64,000 nt of DNA from Omphalotus guepiniiformis (taxonomy: Eukaryota > Basidiomycota > Agaricomycetes > Agaricales > Omphalotaceae), in assembly GCA_028554645.1 (NCBI GenBank), contig JAQOOI010000079.1, positions 1,116,001 through 1,180,000 on the forward strand, written 5' to 3'. Numbering within the stretch: the first letter of the stretch is position 1; each line of letters opens with the position of its first letter. Below the pieces are notes generated by a model. It made no database searches, was not told the origin of the DNA, and saw only the letters and a list, made by a program, of their open reading frames with translations. The translations under genes and the position numbers were made by a program. This document shows, one piece after another, positions 35,051 through 47,149 of the stretch.

Positions 35051-37286
35051 TCATGCCCGTCGCTTGCGAAACATGACCTCTGCAGTTCTATTCGGCGAAC
35101 TCATTATTCCAAACCATTGCAGCTCAGGTATCGAACCTTCGTTCTCAAATTTGACATCATAAGTCAAAAGAACGTGTGCAATGAATATCTTGATTTCGTT
35201 CACAGCGAAGAACCTTCCAGGACTAGGTCACGATCCCCCCAAATCAGAGATGCACAAAGGCTTGAAACCAAGAAAAACAGACTGACCATGCGTGACTACC
35301 GTTCCCGAAGACTATGTAGCTCAAATTGGGAGTGACCATCTGGTGCTTGTCACTCTCTCCTTCGCCTTCCCGCAATTCAGCAAATCGGAAACCTTTGAAT
35401 TCGTGAGCGCCTGGATAAAGATCCTTTTGAAAGTGTCAACAAAAATCCGCACTGGAAGACGACCAAGTATACACACCTCATCACGATGCATTGCACGCGA
35501 AGCGACACCAATGAAAGCTCCGGCTGGTATGGTGGTTCCATTCGACAACGTGAAGTCCTGCAGTGCCTTGCGCCTCAAAGTCACTGGAACGATCTTGAGG
35601 ATTGAGGGAAAACTTTCTCAAGTCACTGTTGACCTCACCTGCACTGTGTCCTACGAATCTTTCTGTTTCTTTCACGAAACTGTCCAGTTTACGCAAGTGC
35701 CCCATGGCAGCCTTCGTCCACCCGTACTTTTCGATCACTGACTCCACCTCCTCACGTAATTCTTGAACATATTCAGGGTGTCCCGCCAGTTGGTACAGCA
35801 CCTTAGTGAATGTCTAATCTCTTGTTTCAATCTGGAAGAGTCATTGATGAAAACAAAATAGATCAACTGTACCATACTCTGAGGACAGAAGAGGCCAGGT
35901 CAGTCACCAGTGTACATCACATTATGCAAGTTCGGATCTCACGGTCGTGTGTATTGCGGCAAAGTTCACTGTGAGGATTCGAATGGTGAGATCGCGTACG
36001 GTACGTCGTTCGCTCGTCGTAGCGCCATCTATCAGCCAGGACAACATGTCGTTCTACTCAAGCCGTATCAGGACACAATTATCAAATGTCAAGTTGAAGA
36101 AAAGTACAGTTTTTCCAGGCCAGTCAGGGCCATACTCGTCTGCCTTCGCTAGCCTTTCCTCAATAATAGGACGCAGATGCCGAACGGCACGTTTGATACT
36201 GCCTGTAACAGGCGACATGATTCTTCCGACGACACTAATGGTACGCCTGATGTAAGCATCTAATGAGTGAGCTGTGATTTCCAGACGTACGGCTTCATGA
36301 AATTGGGCCAGAGATTGATGAATTTTGCGACGAGTATGACGTCGATGGTGAACTTGATATTGAGATCCTGAGAACAGGAATGATCAGCTAGTTGAATGCG
36401 GCGGGCCAGCCTGGTTCACCATAAAATCTGGGTTGCGACCTATAGCACAGGCGGGTCAGAATACGGGAATAATGCATACGGGTGAGAATACTAACAGACA
36501 GGGAGGCCGACGAAGATTCGGTTGCTCGTTCTGCTAACGATCTTCATGGTGGTATTCAGCACGGGAACCTTGACCCAATCTGGTGGTTGTCAAGTACAAC
36601 GTCACGGCCGGGCAACAAAAAAGCTCAACCTTCTGTGAGAGGAATTTCTGAAGCGAACGCCGCCAGAGTTTCGTCTCGCACATCGGAGAACAGTGCTTCA
36701 ATGTTGCGTGTAAGTGCACTCCTAATGATGAGTATATGATACGGGTCGAAGTGGATGTGTTTGCCCAAAGTATGATCAGTTTGAAAAAACTGGCATCGTG
36801 TCAGTACCACGACAAGTAACGACTAGCCTGATGACCCCCCACCTCTCTAAGTGCCTCCCCGGAAGATATCTGATCATCCGAAGCTCGACGTATTTCATCA
36901 ATCATTTTAGGACCCGACACTACGACCAGCCAGTGATCGAGCATGGATATTTTGAAGACACCGCCATAGAACTTGATACGATGTTCCATGAATACATCAC
37001 AAAGTATAAGTTGAGTTGCGTACCTTGTCATAGCCTTCCTGAATCATATCACGAGCATTTGTAAGGACCCTGAATGCGCTGATGTACGAAGTAAAGACTC
37101 CGGAATATCCTATGGTTGGAATTTTGTCCAGCTGAGATTTCCATTGAAACTTGCACAGTCGAACTAAGTACAACGAATACGTACCTGAGCCTTGAAACTC
37201 CAGTACTGCATAGCCCTTGAAAAGGACCACAAAACAGCAAAACTTATGATTCCATAGGCGCTGAACAAAGAAAGCATTTCAGGCAT
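35051..37286 (-). CDS. cytochrome P450, tandem copy A (CYP5150-like, spliced)
   Basis: This is a basidiomycete-type P450. It starts MPEMLSLFSAYG with a hydrophobic anchor. Further exons: MLDHWLVVVSGPKMIDEI, the exon with RNPDFMV, and the I-helix exon TVRDLTIRILTVNFAAIHTT (AxxHTT motif). The K-helix is DSFVKETERF (ExxR), after LRKL. An intron (GT-AG, about 57 bp) follows SA and joins VTLRRKALQDFTLSNGTT. The haem loop FGNGSHACPGRFF is split by an intron within the Cys codon. The end is SPNRTAEVMFRKRRA with TGA at 35051-35053. No break was found. Homologous to copy B throughout; substrate unknown. Family assignment at CYP number level is by resemblance only. Confidence 0.87.
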
Positions 37287-38097
37287 GGTGGCGAGAGAGA
37301 AGTGCACAAAACACATATCTGGTATTCATACGGGAAGTTGGCTAAACCCATGTAAGCAGTGGGAGTTAGTAGCTGTCGGGCTGTACATAATATGTAGTGA
37401 TGATGACTCACCAGCATCAGATCTCCTCGAAGCATGCCTACCATCGTAAGTACAGTACACAAGAGTACACACGACAACCTATTCCATTCTGTTCAGTGGA
37501 CAAGCGTGTCGATAGCACAAGAAACCTCCATCGACATTGGTCTCGAATGAGCTGGGTCCGCGAGACGACTGGGCAATATAACCGCAGGAAGACAGGCCTG
37601 CTTCGTGAAAAGATGCTTCCATGACGCTTCGAAACGAGAAAGACACAAAAGACCCTTATCATTTATGCCAAAGATCGAAAGCCGAGAAGTGAATGATCCC
37701 GTCGTATGGAGTAGCACCAGACTTTCCACTTCTGTATACAAGGGGTGCATAGTGGGTGCATGGGGTGTAACAGAAAAAACGTCCAGAAGACCAGGAAAGG
37801 TCTGATACGCCAGGATACGCCAAAGACGAAAGCGACTGGGTGCCGCTGTAGACCCGGATAGAAGCTAGTAGACCAGCCTGTGCGGAGAGAAGATGGTGAT
37901 GAAATCAGTAATGCAAAAAGCAGTCAGTATACAGATGACAGAAGCGTTTGTATGAGTTAGCATCCACTAATGTAGCGTGGATGATGTCAATGATGTAGTG
38001 GTCAAAGGGAATTGAAGGGCTAGAATGTGATAATAAGTTTATAGAAGTATTAGAATACATGCTTGTAGCCAATGTCCGCTGAGATAAGCCAGTACTT
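37287..38097. other. spacer between P450 copies A and B
   Basis: This is the promoter side of copy A and the 3' flank of copy B. Frames of 60-99 codons on both strands are not recognisable. A run TAAGTACAGTACACAAGAGTA near 37444 is mildly repetitive. Confidence 0.4.
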
Positions 38098-40343
38098 TCA
38101 AACCGCTCGCTTGCGGAACATAACCTCTGCAGTCCTATGCGGCGAATTCGACACTCCGAACCATTGCGGCTCAGGTATCGACCCTTCTTTCTCAAACTTG
38201 ACATCGTAAGTCATTAGAACGTGTGCGATGAGTGCCTTGATTTCGTTCACGGCGAAGAACCTCCCAGGGCTGGATCATTGGTTACTCGTTAGAGACGCGC
38301 AAAAGACTCGAGGGACAAAAGAAGCAAACTGACCATGCGTGACGACCACTGCCAAAGACTATGTACTCCGAATTGGGAGTGATCATCTGATGCTTGGTAC
38401 CCTCTCCTTCACCTTCCCGCATCTCAGCAAATCGGAACCCTTTGAACTCGTCTGCGTCAGGATAAAGATCCTGTTAGATGTCAATCAAGAGACTCCGCAT
38501 CACAAGGCGACCATGTCTACACACCTCGTCATGATGCAACGAATATGAAGCGGCACCAAGCAGAGTTCCGGCTGGTACGGTGGTTCCGTCTGAGAACGTG
38601 AAGTCCTGCAGCACCATACGATTCATGGAGACTGGATCAGTAATTGAGTGTCTGCGAAAAATGAAAGCCAAGTCGCTGTCACCCGCACCTGCACCACTCC
38701 CTGTAATTCTTTCTGTTTCCTTCATGAAACTGTCCAATTTGCGCAACTGCCCCATGGCAGCCTTCGTCCACCCGTACGTTTCGATCACCGACTCCAACTC
38801 CTCGCGTAATTCTTGGACGTATTCAGGGCGTCCCGCCAGTTGGTATAGTGAGTTAGTGAAAGCCTAATCTCATGTCAGTTGTCACTGGGTAAATGATACA
38901 AAAATAGATCATTTGTACCATGCTCTGAGGACATAGGAGGCTAGGTCAATCACCAGTGTACATCACATTATGCAATTTCGGAACTCACGGTCGTGTGTAT
39001 TGCGGCAAAGTTCACTGTGAGGATCCGGATGGTGAGATCGCGTACGGTACGTCGTTCGCTCGTCGTAGCGCCATCTATCAGCCAGGACAGCATGTCGTTC
39101 TACTCAAGCCGTATCAGGACACAAGTACCAAGTGTCAAGTTGAAGAAAAGTACCGGTTTGCCAGGCCAGTCAGGACCATACTCTTCTGTCTTCGCTAGCC
39201 TTTCCTCAATGATAGGAGTGAGATGCCGAATGGCACGTTTGATACTGCGTGGAACCGGCGACATGATGTTTCCTACGAAACTAACGGTACGCCTGGTGTA
39301 AGTATCTAATGAGTGAACTGTGATTCGGACGTACGGCTTCATAAAAGTAGGCCAGAGATTGATGAATTTTGCGACGACAACGACATCGATGGTGAACTTG
39401 ATATTAAGATCCTGAAACAGAAATGTTCAGCTAAATGAATGCGGGAGGGACAGTCTGGTTCACCATAAAATCTGGGTTGCGACCTGCAGCACAGGGCGGG
39501 TCATAATGCGGGAATAATGCATAGAGGTGAAGATACTAACAGAGAGGGAGGCCGACGAAGATTCGGTTGCTCGTTCTGCTAACGATCTTCATGATAGTAT
39601 CAATCACAGGGACCTTGACCCAATCTGGCGGTTGTCAACCATGTCAGACCCAGTTCGACCGGACATCAATGGCGTGTTGTACCTTCCGTGGCAGGAATCT
39701 CTGAAGCAAATGCCGCTATAGCCTCGTCCCGCACGTCGGAGAACAATGCACCAATGTTGCGCGTAAGCGCACCCCGAACGATGGGTATATGATACGGATC
39801 GTGATGTATGCGTTTGCCCAAAGTATACTCAACTTGAATAGTCTGAAATCGCATGAGTACCAACATAAGTAAGGACTAGCCTGACGGCACCAACCTCTCT
39901 GGTAGCTTCCGCGAAGGAAATTTGGTCGTCCGAAGCTCTACGGATTTCATCAACCATTTTAGGGCCCGACACTACAACCAACCAGTGATCGAGCATTGGT
40001 ATCTTGAAGACGCCACCATGGAACCTTTATACACGCATGTTAATGAAAGCTTTATAGAGCATAACTTAGGGGGCGCACCCTTTCGTAGCCTTCTTGAACC
40101 ATGTCGCGAGCATTAGTGAGGAGCCTGAAAGCACTGATGTACGAAGTCAAGAAGCCAGAATTTCCTATGGTTGGTATGGCATCTAGCTAGAGAATACTTT
40201 GAGCGAGCTTGCTCAGGTGAATGAGCACACCGAATACTTAGTTTGGCCTTGTAACTGCGGTATTTGATTATCTTCGAGATGGACCAGTAAGCCGCGAAGC
40301 TTGCGACCCCATAGGTGATGAACAATGAAAGCAAATCAGGCAT
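38098..40343 (-). CDS. cytochrome P450, tandem copy B (CYP5150-like, spliced)
   Basis: This is the paralogue of copy A with the same exon layout. It starts MPDLLSLFITYGVASF. It carries DLTIRILTVNFAAIHTT in the I-helix exon and the K-helix DSFMKETERITG. An intron ending near 38635 joins GA to VSMNRMVLQDFTFSDGTT, matching the family better than the read-through frame. The haem loop FGSGRHACPGRFF is again split in the Cys codon. The end is SPHRTAEVMFRKRAV with TGA at 38098-38100. The N-terminal exons differ much more from copy A than the I-helix exon does. Confidence 0.88.
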
Positions 40344-41185
40344 AATGACGGGAAGAGAACTGGGAGACTAGGAGATTGGAATGCATGACCTTTATATGCG
40401 ACATTGGGTCACTGGGCAGGTGAGAAGCACAAGCGACAGCTTGCAGTGACACCATCATAAGGCTGGGCGCCGTTTCCGTGAAGGTGATTACGAAGCAGTT
40501 ATTTTTTGATGTACCACTGCAGATTTCTCCTGGATTTCTCTCAGTGTTGAACTAACATCTGAGTGCACGAATGAATTGTATTCAAAAGCCGTGCTCAACG
40601 ATCTTGAAACTAATTTAAATGCGTTGAATTGCAAGTCGAAAGACTTTCGCAGATTCCTGAAGTCGTTGGGTGTGAAAAATATCCATATTTTACCCTGGTT
40701 ATTTCTCTTCAACCACTGTGTAGGCTGGTTAGCATCCCCGAGCCCGAGCGACAAGCGTCGTCTGAAGCTTGAGGTGTCACTTCCTCACATAATTATCAAT
40801 CCTGAAGCTCCGAAGAATAGGTTAGCGACGCGTTTTTTGACCTTTTTTTCACTCACGTTTACTAACGTACTACCAGCCAAGACTTCGACTCGAAAGCTTC
40901 CCACTTTTTCTTGCCAATGGGGTCTCAAGTTGAAGCGTGGGTCACCGAATTAGGCTGGTTCAGTGGTTGCCGGAAACCGTGGAATGGACATACTCTAATA
41001 AAGCAGCTACTGTCGTGCTGCCATCCTTTTCAGTTTGTTTACGGAATCTGAGGAACACAAGCTACCACAAGGCTTCAAAGCTTCACGATTCATCGCAAGG
41101 AACCACCAAACTCTAATCACCGCACGAGTTCTTTGTTGATCAAGATATGGTACTTATGTATATCTGACCCCTGGCGGTAGTGACT
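40344..41185. other. intergenic with unrecognised frames
   Basis: A 125-codon plus frame (40576-40953) and an overlapping 88-codon minus frame (40488-40754) occur; neither matches a family I know. One may be part of a short unknown gene, but nothing supports a choice. Confidence 0.3.
40390..40396 (-). promoter_or_regulatory. TATA box of P450 copy B
   Basis: TATAAAG on the minus strand lies about 47-53 bp upstream of the ATG of copy B. No box was found at the same place in copy A. Confidence 0.45.
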
Positions 41186-41191
41186 TATAAG
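41186..41191 (+). promoter_or_regulatory. TATA box of the secreted protein gene
   Basis: TATAAG lies 49-54 bp upstream of the ATG at 41240, the same spacing as the esterase genes in this window. Confidence 0.5.
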
Positions 41192-41239
41192 AGAGGACGT
41201 TGCTGTCTTCTTTCGCCAATCGCTTCTTGTAACCTGGCA

Positions 41240-41891
41240 ATGGAGTTCTTCAGCTGTATCCTCTTGCTGCTTGCCTCCCTTCTTGTCATCCGTGCTTCAC
41301 CTCAACCGCAATCGAGAGACACAGACTGGAAGTATTCTGTTGGGTGGAATGGTACAATCAGCGCTTCTAGTTCTATTGGAACACCTGCCAACACATCCAG
41401 TCTTCCTACGCAGGTCTGCTCCAATTTGCAATGTCAATTCATTCACTTCCTGACGATTAGGTATTTCAAGGATGGTTCACTTCAAACTGATGGGCATATC
41501 GGTGGAATCTATGCCTGTGTAGATGCTGACTGGGAGGGCAATTGTAGCTATGCAGTCCAACCTTTGGGCGAATGCATTAATCTAGCAGATGATTGGTACC
41601 GACAAATTTCAAGCATCGGTCCTGATCCTGGTAACAAGGTAGGTACTATATTAAATTGCTGAAACTTCGCAGATTATTGATCATGAATGTTTCTGGTCAA
41701 ATAGATTGTGGGATATGCGTGAGTCGATCCTCTGTATGCTATCTAACACGGGTACAGACGCAATGTCCAACGACAGGGAGGCTGACTGCCAAGAAGACAT
41801 CTGGGGAACGTTCTCTGTAGCTTTTCCTGGGTCCGACGAAATGGGGGATTGGAACGACCTGCTTGGGTCGTTTTACGTGTACTCCGCCTAG
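41240..41891 (+). CDS. small secreted cysteine-containing protein, possibly beta/gamma-crystallin-like
   Basis: It starts MEFFSCILLLLASLLVIRAS, a clear signal peptide, followed by PQPQSRD and a Ser/Thr-rich stretch with N-glycosylation sites. The mature part holds GGIYACVDADWEGNCSYA and LGECINLADDWYRQISSIGP. The pattern of C and W, with DDWYRQISSIGP, recalls the CVNLxxxWxxxISS strand of beta/gamma-crystallin-fold proteins; this is a resemblance, not proof. Intron borders after PDPGNK (near 41640-41755) did not join cleanly in frame, so the last exon, ending LGSFYVYSA with TAG at 41889-41891, may need a different junction or be frameshifted. Role unknown. Confidence 0.6.
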
Positions 41892-42187
41892 CTAAGAACC
41901 CTTTCAAGCCCTGGCTAGATGTCCTTCAAGTATGTAACGCTTTTGATGATAATGATGACTGAAACGAAACGAATTATGAATATATCACATTGCAACGAGT
42001 CATGAGGTGGTCCAAGAGATCTAGAGGTCAATTTCACGATAATTTGGTTACAGAGCTTACGCCGAAACTACGCCGACGAAAATCTCAACATGTACACAGC
42101 AATCATAGATTGAAATTTAAATATAATACATTAATGGTAGTACTCTAATCGCGAAAAGAGATGTTGAAGTTGCACGAAGCCTCACTG

Positions 42188-44967
42188 CTACCTCACATCT
42201 GAGACCTCCGAAGAAACATCATCCTGGCTTATTGACGGTGTTTCTGGTGGAGAGATATCCACCGTTGAATCCACATCCATATGCAAAGCTGCCTTCTCGT
42301 CAAGTACACCTTTCTCATCCGCATGTTCGCCATCGTCCGGCACTGCCTCTTCAAGCAACATATCTTCTTCCCGGAGGATCAACCACGTCTTGTCTTTCAC
42401 CTGATAAGCAATATTCTCAGCACGGTCTATGCTTATCCAGAGTAAAAGTTGATTTTCACCTCCAAGTTTTGCCCTGCAGCAATAGCTTTGACGATTTGTC
42501 CTTCATGCCGCTGATGTAAGGTCCTCCGGAATGATCGAGAAAGGAAGGACGACATCAGCTGGATAGGCCACGTCGGTGGAACAATTGAGACAACCTAAAT
42601 AAATCATTTAGAGAGTGAAAAATCAAGAATACGGCAGAACCTACATCGACCATGTCAAGGTTGACAGCTTGTGAGTTTAACAGTTGTGCTGCTTTACTTG
42701 AACTCGAGGCCCTACGAGAATCCTGAGCATAGTGCCTTCAAAATACGTTGTTTCAAAAGACTCACGCATTGTCCATATAAACCTGTAACAAAACCTTCAA
42801 CAACTCTCTCTTAAGTCCATCCTCGGTCTTTGATACAGCAGAGGTAAATAGAATCGTTGATTTCCAAGCTTGCAAGCCATCTGTATTTTCAATAATTGAC
42901 AGTGCAGTCTTGCTTGGGATAACATCGCCACCAAGAGCGCAATACGCCTCTGCAGACATCGTATCATGTAAATCGTTCACCAAGCATGACAGGGCTGAGC
43001 GATGGGCTTTGAGCTGATAAGAAAAATCAGAAAAAGATCGAGTCATAAAGGGTCGATACCAGTCGCACACCTTGCCCTCAACAATAGCCATCTCTAGCTT
43101 GAGTAATTTCTCGTGATCCTGGAGCCGATCACGTATGCCTTGAGCATCATACAGCGATGAACCTTGTAGAAACAGCAAGGTCTTTAGACGGACGCGCTTA
43201 TGTTCAGAATCAGGTGTTGTTGACGCAAAATAGGATATGAAAGAATTAGCAGCTTCCGTGCGGCTAGAAGAATACGATGACGCTATGAGCGTATCAGTCT
43301 CACATCACTGAAGTGAATCTGGAAGATGGATACCTTTGGCGCGCCATAGTTTTGAGACATGTTCTTGCGAGAGGAACGTCAATAATTGGTCGACGCATGT
43401 CATAGCGTATTGCATATGTATGTCTTTAGACTGATACGGGCCCATGAGTCGATGAAATTCAGTAGAAAAGAAAACAACGAACCGCACTCCGCCTTTGAAG
43501 AATCAAGTACTCCAAGAACTGGACAGCAGCGGCAGGGTTTGCGTCTTTGATTTGTTCTAGTAGTGCCTTGTCTTCTTCCGGTCGGTCTCGTCGTTTTCCG
43601 CCATCCCGGGGCATAAGCAACTGGATATAGTTCAATAAAGCAATAGAGAGTATGGCCTGACTGCTAGCATACCTTGAGTCCTCGCTCAGGGTCTCGCTTC
43701 GTCAACCAAATTCCCCATTTCTGAGTTAAAGCACGGTCTCGTTTCTCAGTAAGAAGTCCGATCAGGTCAGCGGTAGGATCTTCAATGTCCTCGTCCAACC
43801 ATTCTCCATCAATGACTCTGCATGCAGAATATTAATAAAGACCCTCCGCCAGAAGAAGTCAGACAAACTTCGACCATGCATTGAGCAGCTTATCAACTTC
43901 ACCCTGCTTCTTGTAGAGCATACAAAGGGCATTGTACTGGCCTGTCTTCGATAGTACTTCCTCGACTTCTGAAACTACCACGTTGTTCGAATCTTGAAGT
44001 ACCGCGTAGAGTTCTTTCGTTTTTTCAGCCTGTGCTAAGAGCTTGACAAAGACGGTATCCACAACCTAAATGTAATGAAATGAGATACGATACCGTCAGG
44101 AATCTGAAGGTGACATACAGCGTATATTGCTTCACTGCCAGGAACTTGACTGGGTCCATCCACCTTGCGCTTTGTCCTACATTTACGCAAGAACGACTCA
44201 AGCATCTCCATCGCAGTCGCATTCAAAATCTTGCGAAGTTCTGCCGTCGGTGGCGCAGAACGTGTATTTGGCGACAAATGCGGTGAGTAATTCCTAACTA
44301 GGTTCGCCACAACTGATTAGTTCCAAGACCGGAACGTGCGACGCGGGGGAAGGATTGCTCGGGTCAATGGAGCGAGTCAATGTGAATAACAGGCGGAGAT
44401 GAAGACGAGTATGGATAGTATGTATTTTAGAAATTATGCACATAGAAGTTCTTCTGGGAGAGATATAAAGTGGGCTAACAGAGAGCTTACTTATATCATC
44501 GACAGAGGCCTCAACGGGCATACGCTCTGCCACTCCAGCGTATACGTCCATAGTATCTTCGGCGGTGAAGAGAGAACCTCGTAGCTCAGGATAGTAGCTG
44601 ACCAGTAGACGAGGATCCAAGTCGCCATTGAAGAAATTTCTGCCAGCGTCTTCGAAGAGCGTTTCCGCGAAACATTGAAAGCCTATTCTTTGATATACAT
44701 AGCGCAGTTCTTCTACCTGTGTTTCCAGTGATAAGTTCGCAGACACGTTTCCTGTTAATGCTCAAATAGTACCTCATCCTCATTCACTGTAATGCCATAT
44801 ATTCTCTTCCGCTGCTGATCGGCCAAGCTAATTGCATCTTCGATTCGGTGGCTTTCAAGCAACGATTCGGCCTGCGATATTAGGGTTGCAGGAACGAGAG
44901 ATTGTACTGAATTTGAACTGAGAACGAGAACTTCAGAGCGAGGAAAGGTCGAAGTCAAAAGAGGCAT
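42188..44967 (-). CDS. VPS39/TGFBRAP1-like vacuolar tethering protein, without CNH domain (spliced)
   Basis: This is a vacuole/endosome tethering protein of the Vam6/Vps39-Vps3 type. It starts MPLLTSTFPRSEVLVLSSNS, then LISQAESLLESHRIEDAISL. Domain 1 continues with LRYVYQRIGFQCFAETLFED and RLLVSYYPELRG. Middle exons: YNALCMLYKKQGEVDKLLNA; ELRKILNATAMEMLESFLRK. Domain 2: CALGGDVIPSKTALSIIENT, then LLKVLLQVYMDN, then RHEGQIVKAIAAGQNLEVKI. An acidic tail ends SSEVSDVR, stop at 42188-42190. Family members carry an N-terminal CNH propeller of about 300 residues before this; here an in-frame stop (TAA) lies six codons upstream of the ATG and the divergent TBC gene begins 88 bp away, so the propeller is absent. 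Confidence 0.82.
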
Positions 44968-45054
44968 GTGGCAAGAAGTCGCTTAGGCGCCTGTCAGCAT
45001 CCACACCGGCGCTTATTTAATTATTGATTTTATATCTCCATTCCTCAAACGCGT

Positions 45055-47149
45055 ATGGCAAACGTGGATGACCTAGAAGAAAAGCCAACAATTCAATTTC
45101 CTGACTTCTGGCAAGATGCACGTAGGAGAAGTCTTGAGCCTGGTGGATTCGGAAAGGACCGGATAGATTTGTGGTGCGTACAATTCGACTTGGAGTATGT
45201 TCGCCATTCTTATACCTGTACCAGGCCAAAGCTCCTTCATGTTAAACAACAATCTTACCTTTATTCCAAGGAGGAATCTTCACCGCATAAAGATGAGCGT
45301 CAGATAAGACTAGACACCGACCGCAGTTTCGTCATGTATCCAGTAGGTAAACCGTACTGCTATTCGAGCTGTTATCGCACTTCAAACTAAGCGTTCGCTA
45401 GATAAATCAAAAGACAGGGACTCCATGCAGGAAGAATTATATCGATTGCTGGTGGACGTATTCAGAAAACGACCAAAACTGAGCTATTTTCAGGTACGCT
45501 GCGCCAGAATATCCTTGCAAGGCGAGCACTGAGCATGTTGAAGGGATACCACGATATTATCACTGTTCTTTTCCTGACTCTCCCACCAGAGATGCAGTTA
45601 ATCTGTGCGGAGAAAGTAAGCCTTCACCGAGTACGCGACTCCATGGGCACCAGTCTAGAACCTGTACTGGGACTGCTACGGTGTGGATTACTACTTTGCT
45701 TCTGAAGTCACCCAAACTCAATGTCAGGCTACGGTTCATGAAAAAGCTTTTACGGCTGGTAGACCCGGAGTACGCAGACCTGCTTGAACAGTAAATATCT
45801 CCCTGTCTTCGCGATGAGAATGTAACTCATGGTAAACGACAGAAGCACACCCCTGCCATATTTTGCGCTGTCAAACCTTTTAACCCTCTTCTCTCACGAC
45901 ATGCCCACTCTCCCACTCATTCAACACGTCTTTGACTATCTGCTCTCTCGACCACCGATAATGGTCGTGTATCTTGCTACTGCAGTGTGTATCTTTCGTA
46001 TCTCCTGCGACAAGTCACTCATCGTCTCCTTACAAGCTAACGATATCGCGCAAACAAGAAGTACAAAGACTTCAAGCAGAGGGTGAAGATGGGATGCTAC
46101 ATTCCCTTCTTACTGGGCTACCAGAACTGACTGACGAGGCTCCACTCATTGAAAGCAAGGACGAGTCCGCCGTCAAACTATCTGACGACGAAAACTCAAA
46201 GGCTACAATCGACCCGACTGAAGTTAAATCTGAGGACTTGTCGCCTGCTATTTTTGATGAGTATATTCCTCTTGACGAAGAAAACACGAAAGTAGAACCC
46301 GACGAGTCGATAGCTCTGATAGGCTGCACTACTTTGGAAATGAAGGAGGCTCCCTCGCTTTTTGATGAACGATCTGAAGATGATATGGTTCAGACCAAAG
46401 AAGACATCAAACCTCCTGGGTCCTCCCCAGTAAACGAGCCAGAGACAGAACAGACCGTACAATATCCCGGTCAGGATACCCCATCAGTCGCAGCAGACGA
46501 GTCATCTTCGTACCTCAGTGCTATTCCGGATTTTAAACCATCACCTCCTTCATCACCATCACCATCGTCTTCATCGGAACCAACGCTTCCTCCTCCAGAG
46601 TTCGAAGATAGACGGTCTCAAAACAAAAGCAAACCGACAATCGCCCTGTCGACGCTCCTCCAACTCTCCGATTCCCTCTACGAATCATACCCAGTATCCC
46701 ATCCTGCACTCTCGCTCTCATCTATAATGGGACCGCAGAGCGTCGTCTTCACCTGGTCTACCTCTTCCTCCGATCTGCCTAGCGACGACACCGCCGAACG
46801 CATGGTCGAGTACCCGGAGCTCATCGTCTACCCTTACGTCGAGGACTTGGGAGATAAAGAGAAGGATGGCGAGGACTCGCGGCGCTCACGTCGAAAGCGA
46901 CAGAAGGCGAAGAGACGACTGGAGCGGGTGTTGGAGTTTAGAGACAAGAAGACAATGGTGGCTGGTGCTGTATTAGTGCTAGGTGTAGCTATGGCTATAT
47001 ATGGGGTGAAAGCTGGTGTGATGACCGGGGATGGGCGTACAGCTGGACATCACTACCATTTGTCGAAAGAGCAGTTGCAGAGGATTGGTGGATGGGTTGG
47101 TGGCGTGTTTGCAGCTGCTGGAGAACGAGTATTGAATGTAGGATTTTGA
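45055..47149 (+). CDS. TBC-domain Rab GTPase-activating protein (TBC1D20/Gyp8-like), ER-anchored
   Basis: This is a GAP for Rab1/Ypt-type GTPases. It starts MANVDDLEEKPTIQFPDFWQ. Exon joins give RIDLW-PKLLHVKQQSYL, IRLDTDRSFVMYPV-DKSKDRDSM, LLVDVFRKRPKLSYFQ-GYHDIITVL, and LHRVRDSMGTSLEPVLGLLR-LRFMKKLL. SYFQGYHD is the YxQGxxD glutamine-finger motif. The LDTDRSF segment, where other TBC domains have the IxxDxxR arginine finger, is present. Later: LPYFALSNLLTLFSHDMPTL and HVFDYLLSRPP. A long acidic linker follows, then basic RRSRRKRQKAKRRL and one C-terminal membrane segment, VAGAVLVLGVAMAIYGVKAG, as in TBC1D20. It ends ERVLNVGF, stop at 47147-47149. Head to head with the VPS39-like gene (88 bp). 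Confidence 0.9.

Noticed and set aside
35481..35801. Apparent frameshift in P450 copy A after the K-helix
   Set aside because: A short GT-AG intron with the acceptor ...TTCCAG joins the frames in phase and gives VTLRRKALQDF, as in copy B; no break is needed.
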